A stretch of 64,000 bases of DNA from Streptomyces sp. NBC_00259. GTDB lineage: Bacteria > Actinomycetota > Actinomycetes > Streptomycetales > Streptomycetaceae. The notes under the pieces were generated by a model. The model was not told the origin of the DNA. It saw only the letters and a list, made by a program, of their open reading frames with translations, and did no database searches. The translations under genes and the position numbers were made by a program. Positions 42,631 through 50,846 of this stretch are shown in pieces. Numbering within the stretch: position 1 is the first letter of the stretch; every line of letters starts with the position of its first letter. The DNA is taken from NCBI RefSeq assembly GCF_036181745.1, contig NZ_CP108080.1:4369501-4433500 (forward strand), written 5' to 3'.

Positions 42631-42748
42631 GGTGCCCGGTGCCCGGTGCCCGTTGCCCGGGGTCGGGCCGGCAGGGCCGGGGCTGCCGTGCCTCGTCGGG
42701 GCGTCGGGGCTGCCGTGCCTCGTCGCGGCGTCGCGGCGTCGCGGCGTC
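42631..42748. repeat. GC-rich tandem repeats between the methyltransferase and nuoD2
   Basis: Three kinds of repeat lie in the 217-base gap. GGTGCCC occurs three times in tandem (42631-42651) with a variant fourth copy. A 19-base unit beginning GGGCTGCCGTGCC occurs at 42680-42698 and 42707-42725. GCGGCGTC occurs three times (42725-42748). No gene is visible here. Confidence 0.8.
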
Positions 42749-42801
42749 GGGGCGCCAGGGTGCCGGGGTACCGGGGCGTCGGAGGGCCGAGGCCGTGGAC
42801 C

Positions 42802-43797
42802 TCAGGCCCGGGGGATGGGCTGGAGGAGCCAGGTGAAGTCGCCGAGGCCGCCGTGGGCGGTGAGTTCGGCGGCCTCACCGGCGCGGGAGAGGGCGCGGAC
42901 GTACGCCGCCGGGTCGGACGAGGCCAGGGCGAGCGGCGGGCGGCCGCCCGAGACGCCGAGACGGTGCAGGGCCTCGCGCTGGCTGAGCAGTTCGGCTCCC
43001 GGGCGGGCACAGGCGTCCAGGGCCACGTGGGCGGTGATGTCACAGCTGCCGTCCGGGACCGGGTGGACCTCGCGCCCGCCGCGGAATCCGGTCATCGTCC
43101 CGAAGGGCGGCCGGGCGGCGGCGTCGTGCGCGTAGTCCACGGCGACCGCGAGCCCGGCGTCCAGGGTGGCGACCGCCGCGGCCCACGCCTCGTCGCGGGG
43201 CCGGCCGATCTCCGCGCGGCCGCCGGGGCCGGTCGGCGGCCACCAGCGGTCCAGCCACTCGGCGTCCGCGCCGGTCACCGGGTTCCCGAGGCGTTCCTCG
43301 CCGTCCGCGCGCACCAGGACGTACCGACGGACGCCCTCGCCGTCCGTCTCGGCGACGTCGACCGGAACGTTGTCCAGCCACTCGTTCGCGAACAGCAGCC
43401 CCGACACCCCGGCCGGGGGACGCCCGCACCACTCGATCCGCGGGTCGAGGCCGGCGGGACGCGCGGCCCGCTCGACGGCGTACGCCCGTACCGGAAAGCC
43501 GTCCGGCAGCGCCGCGAGCACTCCCGTCAGCAGCTCACCCCGCCCCGCGCCGACGTCGACCAGCGCGATCTCCGTCACCCCCGCGGGCAGCGACCGCGCC
43601 GTCTCCTCCAGCAGCCGGGCGACCGCGCCCGCGTACAGCGGGGAGGCGTGCACGGACGTACGGAAGTGTCCCGCCGGTCCCTCCGGCCGCAGGTAGAAGC
43701 CCCGGGGGCCGTACAGCGCGCGCTCCGTGGCCTCCCGCCACGGGACCCATTCCCCGTCGGCGGCCCGCTCCGCTTCCTTCGTCACCTCATGCGTCAC
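42802..43797 (-). CDS. SAM-dependent methyltransferase, DUF185/NDUFAF7 (MidA) family
   Basis: A 331-residue class I methyltransferase. The SAM-binding loop is IALVDVGAGRGELL, and the family-specific motifs are FYLRPEGPAGHFRTS near the N-terminus and LLFANEWLDNVPVDV (the NE..D motif). In human mitochondria the homologue NDUFAF7 dimethylates an arginine of NDUFS2, the NuoD counterpart, and is needed for complex I assembly. Here the gene directly precedes an orphan nuoD on the same strand. GTG 43797 (MTHEVTKEAE) has GGAG 9 bases upstream; the earlier GTG 43812 is less likely. Confidence 0.88.
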   Translation of the reverse strand: MTHEVTKEAERAADGEWVPWREATERALYGPRGFYLRPEGPAGHFRTSVHASPLYAGAVARLLEETARSLPAGVTEIALVDVGAGRGELLTGVLAALPDGFPVRAYAVERAARPAGLDPRIEWCGRPPAGVSGLLFANEWLDNVPVDVAETDGEGVRRYVLVRADGEERLGNPVTGADAEWLDRWWPPTGPGGRAEIGRPRDEAWAAAVATLDAGLAVAVDYAHDAAARPPFGTMTGFRGGREVHPVPDGSCDITAHVALDACARPGAELLSQREALHRLGVSGGRPPLALASSDPAAYVRALSRAGEAAELTAHGGLGDFTWLLQPIPRA

Positions 43798-43892
43798 GCG
43801 CCCAGTCTCCACCTTGGGGAGTAGGTATTCGCTGACCGGATCGACCCTCCGGTTGACCCGTGCACCTTCGTGGTTTGCCTACGCTGGGTGAC

Positions 43893-45092
43893 GTGCAGCG
43901 CCTCTATGATTTTCTCCGCAGGCACCCGACGGGCGTCGACAGCTTCTGGGCTGTGATGCTCTTCGGGTTCTCCATGCTGTGGGTCGTCGGGGACCACGTC
44001 GGAGCGGAGCCGCGCCTCGCGGCCGGCGCCGTCGTGCTGTTCCTGTGCCTGGCCGTGGCACTGCGCCGCCGTATGCCGGAGAAGATGCTGCTCCTCGTGG
44101 CCGTGCTCGGCGTCGTCCAGCTGGTGCTGGGCGTCAAGCCGAACGCGGCCGACTTCGCGATGCTCGCGATCATCTACACCGTCGCGGCGCACGACGGTCC
44201 GCGCTGGGCCTCGCGGTTCGCCCTGGCCGGCGGGCTGTCCGCGGCCTCGCTCGCCCAGATCCGCTTTCCGGAGGAGAGCACGGGCGTCGGCCAGCGGATC
44301 TTCTTCATCGTGGTCATGACCGTCCCGTTCGCCCTGGCCTGGGTGCTCGGGGACTCCCTGCGCACCCGGCGCGCGTACTTCGCTCAGCTGGAGGAGCGTG
44401 CCTCCCGGCTGGAGAAGGAGCGCGAGGCGCAGTCCAAGGTCGCCGTCGCCGCCGAGCGCGCCCGGATCGCCCGCGAGCTGCACGACGTCGTCGCGCACAA
44501 CGTCTCCGTGATGGTCGTGCAGGCGGATGGCGCCGCCTACGTCATGGACACCGCGCCCGACCAGGCCCGGCAGGCCCTGGAGACGATCTCCTCCACCGGC
44601 CGTCAGGCCCTCGCCGAGATGCGCCGGCTGCTGGGTGTGCTGCGCACGGGAGACGCCCCCGAGAGCGGGGAGTACGTACCTCAGCCCGATGTTCAGCAGA
44701 TCGAGGATCTGGTCGAGCAGGTGCGCGGCGCGGGCCTCACCGTCGACTTCAAGGTCGAGGGCACGCCGCGCCCGCTGCCCAGCGGCGTGGAGCTCACCGC
44801 GTACCGCATCGTGCAGGAGGCCCTCACCAACACCCGCAAGCACGGCGGACCGGACGCCGGGGCGAGCGTCCGGCTGGTGTACTTCGACGACGGCCTCGGA
44901 CTCCTCGTGGAGGACGACGGCCGGGGCGCGGCGCACGAGGTGTACGAGGACGGGGGCGCGGACGGCAAGGGTCACGGCCTCATCGGTATGCGGGAGCGCA
45001 TCGGCATGGTCGGCGGCACCCTCGACGCGGGGCCGCGGCCCGGCGGCGGATTCCGGATCAGCGCCCTGCTTCCCCTCAAGCCCGCCCACTAG
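43893..45092 (+). CDS. Sensor histidine kinase (NarL/DesK type)
   Basis: A 399-residue kinase with four to five membrane segments in the first 155 residues. A HisKA_3 dimerisation domain has the phosphorylated His in RIARELHDVVAHNVSVM (His 197). The HATPase has YRIVQEALTNTRKHGG and DDGRGAAHE, and HGLIGMRERIGMVGG as its G boxes. The signal is unknown. GTG 43893 (MQRLYDFLRRHPTG) is preferred; TACGCT (43880-43885) lies 7 bases upstream, so the mRNA may be leaderless. The response regulator follows after 33 bases. Confidence 0.93.
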   Translation: MQRLYDFLRRHPTGVDSFWAVMLFGFSMLWVVGDHVGAEPRLAAGAVVLFLCLAVALRRRMPEKMLLLVAVLGVVQLVLGVKPNAADFAMLAIIYTVAAHDGPRWASRFALAGGLSAASLAQIRFPEESTGVGQRIFFIVVMTVPFALAWVLGDSLRTRRAYFAQLEERASRLEKEREAQSKVAVAAERARIARELHDVVAHNVSVMVVQADGAAYVMDTAPDQARQALETISSTGRQALAEMRRLLGVLRTGDAPESGEYVPQPDVQQIEDLVEQVRGAGLTVDFKVEGTPRPLPSGVELTAYRIVQEALTNTRKHGGPDAGASVRLVYFDDGLGLLVEDDGRGAAHEVYEDGGADGKGHGLIGMRERIGMVGGTLDAGPRPGGGFRISALLPLKPAH

Positions 45093-45125
45093 GCTGACCC
45101 CGCCAACGAGACAAGGACCCCGCTC

Positions 45126-45803
45126 ATGACCATCCGCGTGATGCTCGTCGACGATCAGGTGCTGCTGCGCACCGGTTTCCGGATGGTGCTCGCCGCCCAG
45201 CCCGACATGGAGGTCGTGGCGGAGGCCGGAGACGGGGCCGAGGCGATCGAGGTCCTCCGCTCGACGGCGGTCGACGTGGTGCTGATGGACGTCCGGATGC
45301 CCCGGCTTGACGGGGTGGAGGCGACGAGCCGCATCTGTGCCCGGCCGGACGCGCCGAAGGTGCTGATCCTGACGACGTTCGACCTCGACGAGTACGCCTT
45401 CTCGGGGCTGAAGGCGGGCGCCAGCGGATTCATGCTGAAGGACGTTCCGCCGGGTGAACTGCTCGGCGCGATCCGCTCCGTGCACAGCGGCGACGCGGTG
45501 GTGGCCCCCTCCACGACGCGCCGGCTGCTCGACCGCTTCTCGCCCCTGCTGCCGTCCTCCGGCAAGGAGCCGCAGCAGAAGGAGCTGGAGCGGCTCACCG
45601 AACGCGAGCGGGAGGTCATGCTGCTCGTCGCCCAGGGCCTGTCGAACGGCGAGATCGCCGCCCGGCTGGTGCTGTCCGAGGCGACGGTGAAGACCCATGT
45701 GGGCCGCATCCTGACCAAGCTGGGCCTGCGGGACCGGGTGCAGGTCGTGGTCCTCGCGTACGAGAGCGGTCTGGTGCGAGCCGGCGGCGGCGCGGGGGCC
45801 TGA
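45126..45803 (+). CDS. Response regulator (NarL/LuxR type)
   Basis: A 225-residue regulator. The receiver domain has acidic residues in IRVMLVDDQ, the phosphorylated Asp 55 in VVLMDVRMPRLDG, and the switch Thr in VLILTTFDLDEYAF. The LuxR-type helix-turn-helix is LTEREREVMLLVAQGLSNGE, then AARLVLSEATVKTHVGRILT. It pairs with the upstream kinase. Targets cannot be read from the window. Confidence 0.94.
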   Translation: MTIRVMLVDDQVLLRTGFRMVLAAQPDMEVVAEAGDGAEAIEVLRSTAVDVVLMDVRMPRLDGVEATSRICARPDAPKVLILTTFDLDEYAFSGLKAGASGFMLKDVPPGELLGAIRSVHSGDAVVAPSTTRRLLDRFSPLLPSSGKEPQQKELERLTEREREVMLLVAQGLSNGEIAARLVLSEATVKTHVGRILTKLGLRDRVQVVVLAYESGLVRAGGGAGA

Positions 45804-45860
45804 GCCCCGGGCAGCACGGAGGCGTGGGTCTCCGCACCGGGCCGAGTGGGCCCGGCGAGA

Positions 45861-45931
45861 CCTGGCGCAGCACCCGGGACCTGGCGCAGCACCCGGGACC
45901 TGGCGCAGCACCCGGGACCTAGCGCAGCACC
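45861..45931. repeat. 19-base tandem repeat at the 3' end of the ArsR-type gene
   Basis: CCTGGCGCAGCACCCGGGA occurs three times head to tail (45861-45879, 45880-45898, 45899-45917). A fourth copy, diverged after about 14 bases, begins at 45918. The fourth copy contains the last codons and TAG stop of the gene at 45919, so the array appears to have grown from that gene's end. Confidence 0.9.
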
Positions 45932-47028
45932 GTCTCCAGGAAGTCGCTCCCCAGCCGCGCCACCACCGACACGTCCAGCTGGTGCAGCACGTACCGGCCG
46001 CGCCGTCGCGTCGTGACCAGGCCCGCCTGCTTCAGCACCGACAAATGGCGGGAGACCTCCGGGGCCGTGATGCCGTGGGCCTCGGCCAGTTCGCTCGTCG
46101 TGTACGAGGCCCGGGCGAGGTTGCGGCACAGGCGCATCCGCAGAGGGTGGGCCAGCGCGTCCATCCGGCGCTTGAGGAGTTCGACGGAGGCGGGCGCCGG
46201 GAGGTCCGGCGCCCCCACCGGGTAGACGATGGCGGGCCGCCAGCCCGGGGCGTACAGGACCGTCAGGTGCGGCCAGCCGAAGTGGGACGGCACGAACGAC
46301 AGCCCGGCGCCCACGGCGGGGTCCACGGCGGTGGTCCTGCCCTCGCTCAGTTTGTCGGCGCAGACGCGTTCCGCCGCCTCGTCGTACGTGAGCGCGGAGG
46401 AGACCGAGCGCAGCGCCTCCTCGAGGCCCTTGCGGCGCAGCAGCTCCGTCTTGTGCCGGGCGTCGGCGGCCAGTCGCGGGCTGACCCGGCGCCAGGTGTC
46501 GGCGAAGAACGCCTGGTCGCAGTCCTCGAACAGGCGCCGCAGCCATGCGCGTACGGCCCCGGGGTCGTCGAGGATCCGGCGGGCGAAGCCGTGCTGCTTC
46601 GGGCCGCGGGTGGCCGCCAGCTCCAGGGCGCGGCGGGGCTCGATCATGACGCCGGTCGCGTACGAGCGGGAGCAGGTGAACTCCAGCGTGGCCGAGACGA
46701 AGCGCTCGTCGTCGAGCCGGTCCAGCATGTCGAGCTCCTCGGCGAGGGTGGCGCCGGTGCGCCCGTCGCCGCCGTGGATGCCGGAGAACGGCAGGAACAC
46801 GTCGGAGAAGCTGGACGTCCAGAGGAAGTCGGCCTCGTGCAGCCGGTCGGCGAGGTCGGGCTTCAGCCCGGCGGAGGTCGCCGTGGCCCAGCCGTGCAGC
46901 CCCGGATGGTGCCCGGGCTCGGCGAGCGCGTGCAGGGCGATGCCCAGCTCGGCGAGGGGCGAGATCTCGAACACGATGCGCTCGGGCGGCAGGCCCGCGA
47001 TGTCGATGGTGACGCTCACGTGTTCCAT
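45919..47028 (-). CDS. DUF5937/ArsR-type transcriptional regulator
   Basis: A 369-residue regulator. The first 270 residues form the DUF5937-type sensory region (RIVFEISPLAELGIALHALA, then HPGLHGWATA). A C-terminal ArsR winged helix follows: LLKRRMDALAHPLRMRLCRN, then SELAEAHGITAPEVSRHLSV and LKQAGLVTTRRRGRYVLHQL. Such proteins are common in Streptomyces, often next to exporters, but here the neighbour is a small divergent ORF. ATG 47028 (MEHVSVTIDIAG) is the natural start. The 3' end runs into a 19-base tandem array. Confidence 0.88.
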   Translation of the reverse strand: MEHVSVTIDIAGLPPERIVFEISPLAELGIALHALAEPGHHPGLHGWATATSAGLKPDLADRLHEADFLWTSSFSDVFLPFSGIHGGDGRTGATLAEELDMLDRLDDERFVSATLEFTCSRSYATGVMIEPRRALELAATRGPKQHGFARRILDDPGAVRAWLRRLFEDCDQAFFADTWRRVSPRLAADARHKTELLRRKGLEEALRSVSSALTYDEAAERVCADKLSEGRTTAVDPAVGAGLSFVPSHFGWPHLTVLYAPGWRPAIVYPVGAPDLPAPASVELLKRRMDALAHPLRMRLCRNLARASYTTSELAEAHGITAPEVSRHLSVLKQAGLVTTRRRGRYVLHQLDVSVVARLGSDFLETVLR

Positions 47029-47120
47029 GGTGCGGGGTCGTCGGGGCGACCGGTCGCGCCGGTTGACGCCGATCGTCAATCGACGCGCCGCGGAGCGCGG
47101 GGCGGCGCAGGCTGAATCGC

Positions 47121-47354
47121 ATGGACGCCATCCAGCAGCACATGCTCGACACCTACCGCGCCGCCCGGCACGGCGAGGCCCCGCCGCCCCTTCCGGGCCG
47201 GTACGACGTGGCCGTGGTGCGGTCCCTGCGCGACCACCACCGCTTCACCAGGGTGCTGGCGGGCCGCCCCGTGCACCCCGTCCGTTCCGGCCTCCGTACG
47301 ACGGTCTCCCGTGTGCTCCACCGCGAGGGACGCGAGGGACCCCACCGCGGGTAA
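47121..47354 (+). CDS. Small basic protein divergent from the ArsR-type regulator
   Basis: A 77-residue protein (MDAIQQHMLDTYRAARHGEA, then DVAVVRSLRDHHRFTRVLAG). The N-terminal 50 residues look structured; the tail is Arg/His-rich and may be disordered. It starts 92 bases from the divergent regulator, as targets of such regulators often do. No family is recognised with confidence. The gap 47029-47120 has gaccggtcgcgc/gccgatcgtcaatcgacg motifs with a short ATTGACGATCG-like dyad, possibly an operator. Confidence 0.55.
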   Translation: MDAIQQHMLDTYRAARHGEAPPPLPGRYDVAVVRSLRDHHRFTRVLAGRPVHPVRSGLRTTVSRVLHREGREGPHRG

Positions 47355-47388
47355 CGGCCGCGGCGTGCGCCCTCCGGCGCGGGGGCCG

Positions 47389-48720
47389 CTATCCCGCCCG
47401 TACCCGGGACAGGAACTCGGCCAGTGCCGTCCGGACGTCCTCGGCCGTCCAGGACATGCCCGCCGAGGACACCGTCACCTCCGTCACACAGACACCCGGA
47501 GGGCCTTCCGGGCCCGCCGGGAACCAGCGGCGGAAGAGGGTGACACCCGTTTCCTCCGCCTGCCGCAGCGCCGCCTCGTTCAGCACATCGGCCTCGTAGG
47601 GCAGCCACACCTGGAACTGGTGCGTGTGCGGCGGCTCGGGGTGCACCCGGAACCACGGCACACCGGGATGGTCCGCCAGTCCGGCCGACAGCGCCGCCGC
47701 CACCGTCTTCGCGTGGGCCACGTAGGACGGAAGCCTCGGCAGCTCCCGCTCCAGCCCGAGCAGCGCCGACAGCGCCGCCGGGTACTGCTGGAAGAGCAGT
47801 CCGCCGTACCGGTGCCGCCAGGCCCGCGCCTCCGCCACGAGCGACTCGGGACCGGCCAGCACCGCACCGGACAGTCCCCCCAGGGACTTGTAGAACGACA
47901 CGTACACGCTGTCCGCGAGCCCCGCGATCTCGTCCAGCTCCCGCCCGAAGTGGGGGGCGCACTCCCAAAGTCGTGCACCGTCGACATGCACGACCGCATC
48001 CATTTCCCGCGCCGCCTCCACCACCTCCACCAGCTCGTCCCACTCCGGCAGCACGAAGCCCGCGTCACGCAGCGGCAGCTCCAGCATCAGCGTGCCGAAC
48101 GGCTCGTCGAGCCCTCGCACCTCCTCCGCCGTCGGCAGCCGCCGCTCCCGGGTCGGATGGACCGTACGCAACCCGCTCACCGCGCCGAGCGCGCCGCGTT
48201 CGTGCACCTCGGGGTGGGCGAGCGGATGCAGCGCGACCGTGCGGTTGCCCGTGCGACCGGCCCAGCAGCGCAGCGCCACCTGCTGGGCCATCGTCCCCGT
48301 CGGGAAGAACGCGGCGGCCGGGAAGCCGAGCAGCGCGGCCACCCGTCCCTCCAGCTCGGCGACGACCCCGTCCCCGTAGATGTCCACGGGCTCGTCCAGG
48401 TCATGGACCTCGCCCGCGGCTGCCGCCAGCTCGGCCAGCTGCTCACCGAGCCGGCCGTCGGCCGAGCCGCGCGACAGCACCCGCTCGGAGGCACGCCAGG
48501 CGGCGAGCCTGCGCCGCCGCTCCTCCTGCTCGCTCTTCTCCGTGGCGTCCGCCCTGCCCGTGGTCTCCGACTTCCCCGTGGCGTCCTCCCTGCCCGTGGT
48601 CTCCGCCTTCCTCGCCGCGTCCTTCGTGGTGCCCGTCCCGTCCGTCCCCTTCCTGGCGTCGGCCCGCGCCACGGCGCCCGTGCTCCGCACGTTCTCCCCG
48701 TACTCCGCGTTCTCCGTCAT
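47389..48720 (-). CDS. Threonine aldolase/beta-eliminating lyase family protein
   Basis: A 443-residue PLP enzyme of the threonine aldolase group (glycine plus aldehyde from beta-hydroxy amino acids). EPVDIYGDGVVAELEGRVAA and FFPTGTMAQQVALR open the fold, AVVHVDGARLWE holds the PLP Asp, and the PLP Lys is in VYVSFYKSLGGLSGAVLAG. The first 60 residues are a low-complexity extension with a 12-residue repeat (ETTGREDATGK, then SETTGRADATEK). The start is ATG 48720. It is divergent from the pan/nad operon. Confidence 0.88.
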   Translation of the reverse strand: MTENAEYGENVRSTGAVARADARKGTDGTGTTKDAARKAETTGREDATGKSETTGRADATEKSEQEERRRRLAAWRASERVLSRGSADGRLGEQLAELAAAAGEVHDLDEPVDIYGDGVVAELEGRVAALLGFPAAAFFPTGTMAQQVALRCWAGRTGNRTVALHPLAHPEVHERGALGAVSGLRTVHPTRERRLPTAEEVRGLDEPFGTLMLELPLRDAGFVLPEWDELVEVVEAAREMDAVVHVDGARLWECAPHFGRELDEIAGLADSVYVSFYKSLGGLSGAVLAGPESLVAEARAWRHRYGGLLFQQYPAALSALLGLERELPRLPSYVAHAKTVAAALSAGLADHPGVPWFRVHPEPPHTHQFQVWLPYEADVLNEAALRQAEETGVTLFRRWFPAGPEGPPGVCVTEVTVSSAGMSWTAEDVRTALAEFLSRVRAG

Positions 48721-48894
48721 CCTGCGATCATCGCCCACGTCCGGCGCAGGCGTGCCGTTGTCCACAGGGCCGCCCGACCCGGATCCGATACCGCCTCCAC
48801 AGCCTGTGGACAAGCGGAAGCCCCGCCGAAACGCTGGCGTAGCATGGCGAAGAATCGTCCGGTACCCCCTGCGGACTGGAACGGAAGGCCGCGA

Positions 48895-49854
48895 GTGAAC
48901 GCACCACCACCGTCAGCAACTCCACCGGCACAGGAGCCGGCCGAGCCCAAGGACCGGCCGGCCCGCCTCACCGTGGGCGTCGTCGGAGCGGGCCGCGTCG
49001 GCCCCGCCCTCGCCGCGTCCCTGCAGCTCGCCGGCCACCGCCCGGTCGCGGTCTCCGGGGTGTCCGACGCCTCCCGCCGCCGTGCCGCCACGCTGCTGCC
49101 CGACGTGCCGGTGGTCCCTCCGGCCGAGGTGCTCGCCCGCGCCGAGCTGGTGCTGCTCACCGTGCCCGACGACGCCCTGCCCGGACTCGTCGAGGGCCTC
49201 GCGGAGACGGGCGCCGTCCGCCCGGGACAGCTGCTGGTGCACACCTCCGGGCGGTACGGCACGGGGGTCCTCGACCCCGCCCGCCGCGCGGGCGCGCTGC
49301 CGCTCGCCCTGCACCCCGCCATGACCTTCACCGGCACCTCCGTCGACGTCCAGCGGCTGGCCGGCTGCTCGTTCGGCGTCACCGCCCCCGAGGAGCTGCG
49401 GCTCGCCGCCGAGGCCCTGGTCATCGAGATGGGCGGCGAGCCCGAGTGGATCGAGGAAGAGGCCCGACCGCTGTACCACGCGGCCCTCGCCCTCGGCGCG
49501 AACCACCTGGTCACGCTCGTCGCCCAGTCCATGGAGCTGCTGCGCTCGGCCGGGGTCGGTGCACCCGACCGGATGCTGGGCCCGCTGCTCGGCGCCGCGC
49601 TCGACAACGCCCTGCGCTCGGGCGACGCCGCGCTCACGGGCCCGGTCGCCCGCGGGGACGCCGGCACCGTCGCCGCCCATGTGTCGGTGCTCCGCGAGCA
49701 CGCGCCGGCCACGGTCGCCGGCTACCTGGCCATGGCGCGTACGACGGCGGACCGCGCCCTCGCGCACGGTCTGCTCAAGCCGGAGCTCGCCGAGGACCTG
49801 CTGGTGGTCCTCGCGGACGGTTCGTCCGCCGCGGACGGAGAGAGCAGCCGATGA
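48895..49854 (+). CDS. Rossmann-like/DUF2520 protein heading the pan-nad operon
   Basis: A 319-residue dinucleotide-binding protein. The Rossmann loop is VGVVGAGRVGPALAASLQLA, and VLLTVPDDALPGLVEGLAE and HPAMTFTGT match the ProC/ketopantoate-reductase-like superfamily. The DUF2520 half follows (AALALGANHLVTLVAQSMEL). Its 4-base overlap with panC suggests a pantothenate role, possibly ketopantoate reductase, by inference. GTG 48895 has GGAAGG 6 bases upstream; ATG 48844 is in frame but lacks one. The N-terminal 25 residues are Pro-rich. Confidence 0.85.
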   Translation: MNAPPPSATPPAQEPAEPKDRPARLTVGVVGAGRVGPALAASLQLAGHRPVAVSGVSDASRRRAATLLPDVPVVPPAEVLARAELVLLTVPDDALPGLVEGLAETGAVRPGQLLVHTSGRYGTGVLDPARRAGALPLALHPAMTFTGTSVDVQRLAGCSFGVTAPEELRLAAEALVIEMGGEPEWIEEEARPLYHAALALGANHLVTLVAQSMELLRSAGVGAPDRMLGPLLGAALDNALRSGDAALTGPVARGDAGTVAAHVSVLREHAPATVAGYLAMARTTADRALAHGLLKPELAEDLLVVLADGSSAADGESSR

Positions 49855-50846
49855 CCGCCCCGCTGCGTACGGCCGCCGAGCTGCACGCCCTCGCCCCGGC
49901 GACCGCACGCCGCGCCGTCGTGATGACCATGGGCGCCCTTCACGAGGGCCACGCCACGCTGATCCGCACGGCCCGCACACTGGTCGGCCCCGAGGGCCAG
50001 GTCGTCGTCACGGTCTTCGTCAACCCCCTGCAGTTCGGCGCGGGTGAGGATCTCGACCGGTACCCGCGCACCCTCGAAGCGGACCTGAAGACCGCGGTGG
50101 GAGCGGGCGCGGACGCCGTGTTCGCCCCGCCCGTGGAGGAGGTGTACCCGGGCGGTGAGCCCCAGGTGCGCGTCTCCGCGGGCCCCATGGGCGAGCTCCT
50201 CGAAGGAGCCTCCCGCCCCGGCCACTTCGACGGGATGCTCACGGTCGTCGCCAAGCTGCTCCATCTGACGCGTCCTGATGTGGCGCTGTTCGGGCAGAAG
50301 GACGCCCAGCAGCTCGCCCTGATCCGCCGCATGACCCGCGACCTGAACTTCCCGGTGGAGATCGTCGGCGTACCGACCGTTCGGGAGCCGGACGGCCTCG
50401 CGCTCTCCAGCCGCAACCGTTATCTGTCCACCGAGGAGCGGCACACCGCCCTCGTGCTCTCCCGGGCCCTCTTCGCCGCCCGGGACCGGCTCGCCGCCCA
50501 GCAGGCACTGCGAGCCCGGGCCGAGTCGGCGCCCGCGCCCACCGCACGGGCCGCCGCGCTCTCCGCGCTCGGCGAGGCCCGCGCGGCCGCCGACGCGCAC
50601 GCGGTCGCGGCCGCCCAGCCCGGCGGGTGCGCCGACGCCGTACGAGCCGCGGCCCGGGCCGTCCTCGAAGACGCGGCGAAGACGACGCCGCCTCTCGTCC
50701 TGGACTATCTGGCGCTGGTCGACCCGGCCGACTTCACCGAGGTCCCCGACGCGCACACCGGCGAGGCGATCATGGCCCTCGCCGGGCGGGTCGGGGCGAC
50801 GCGGCTGATCGACAACATCCATCTGACCTTCGGAGCCGCCTCGTGA
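49851..50846 (+). CDS. panC: Pantothenate synthetase
   Basis: A 331-residue ligase forming pantothenate from pantoate, beta-alanine and ATP. VMTMGALHEGHATLIRTA is the HxGH adenylation motif. VFVNPLQFGAGEDLDRYPRT and VALFGQKDAQQLALIRRM line the active site, and ALSSRNRYLS is the KMSKS-like loop. The C-terminal region carries an Ala-rich insertion of about 30 residues (QALRARAESAPAPTARAAAL). ATG 49851 overlaps the previous stop (ATGA), and the stop overlaps nadB (GTGA). Confidence 0.96.
   Translation: MTAPLRTAAELHALAPATARRAVVMTMGALHEGHATLIRTARTLVGPEGQVVVTVFVNPLQFGAGEDLDRYPRTLEADLKTAVGAGADAVFAPPVEEVYPGGEPQVRVSAGPMGELLEGASRPGHFDGMLTVVAKLLHLTRPDVALFGQKDAQQLALIRRMTRDLNFPVEIVGVPTVREPDGLALSSRNRYLSTEERHTALVLSRALFAARDRLAAQQALRARAESAPAPTARAAALSALGEARAAADAHAVAAAQPGGCADAVRAAARAVLEDAAKTTPPLVLDYLALVDPADFTEVPDAHTGEAIMALAGRVGATRLIDNIHLTFGAAS

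Noticed and set aside
47036..47100. Defined operator for the ArsR-type regulator in the divergent gap
   Set aside because: A short ATTGACG/CGATCGTCAAT-like symmetry is visible, but it is too weak and unrepeated to claim.
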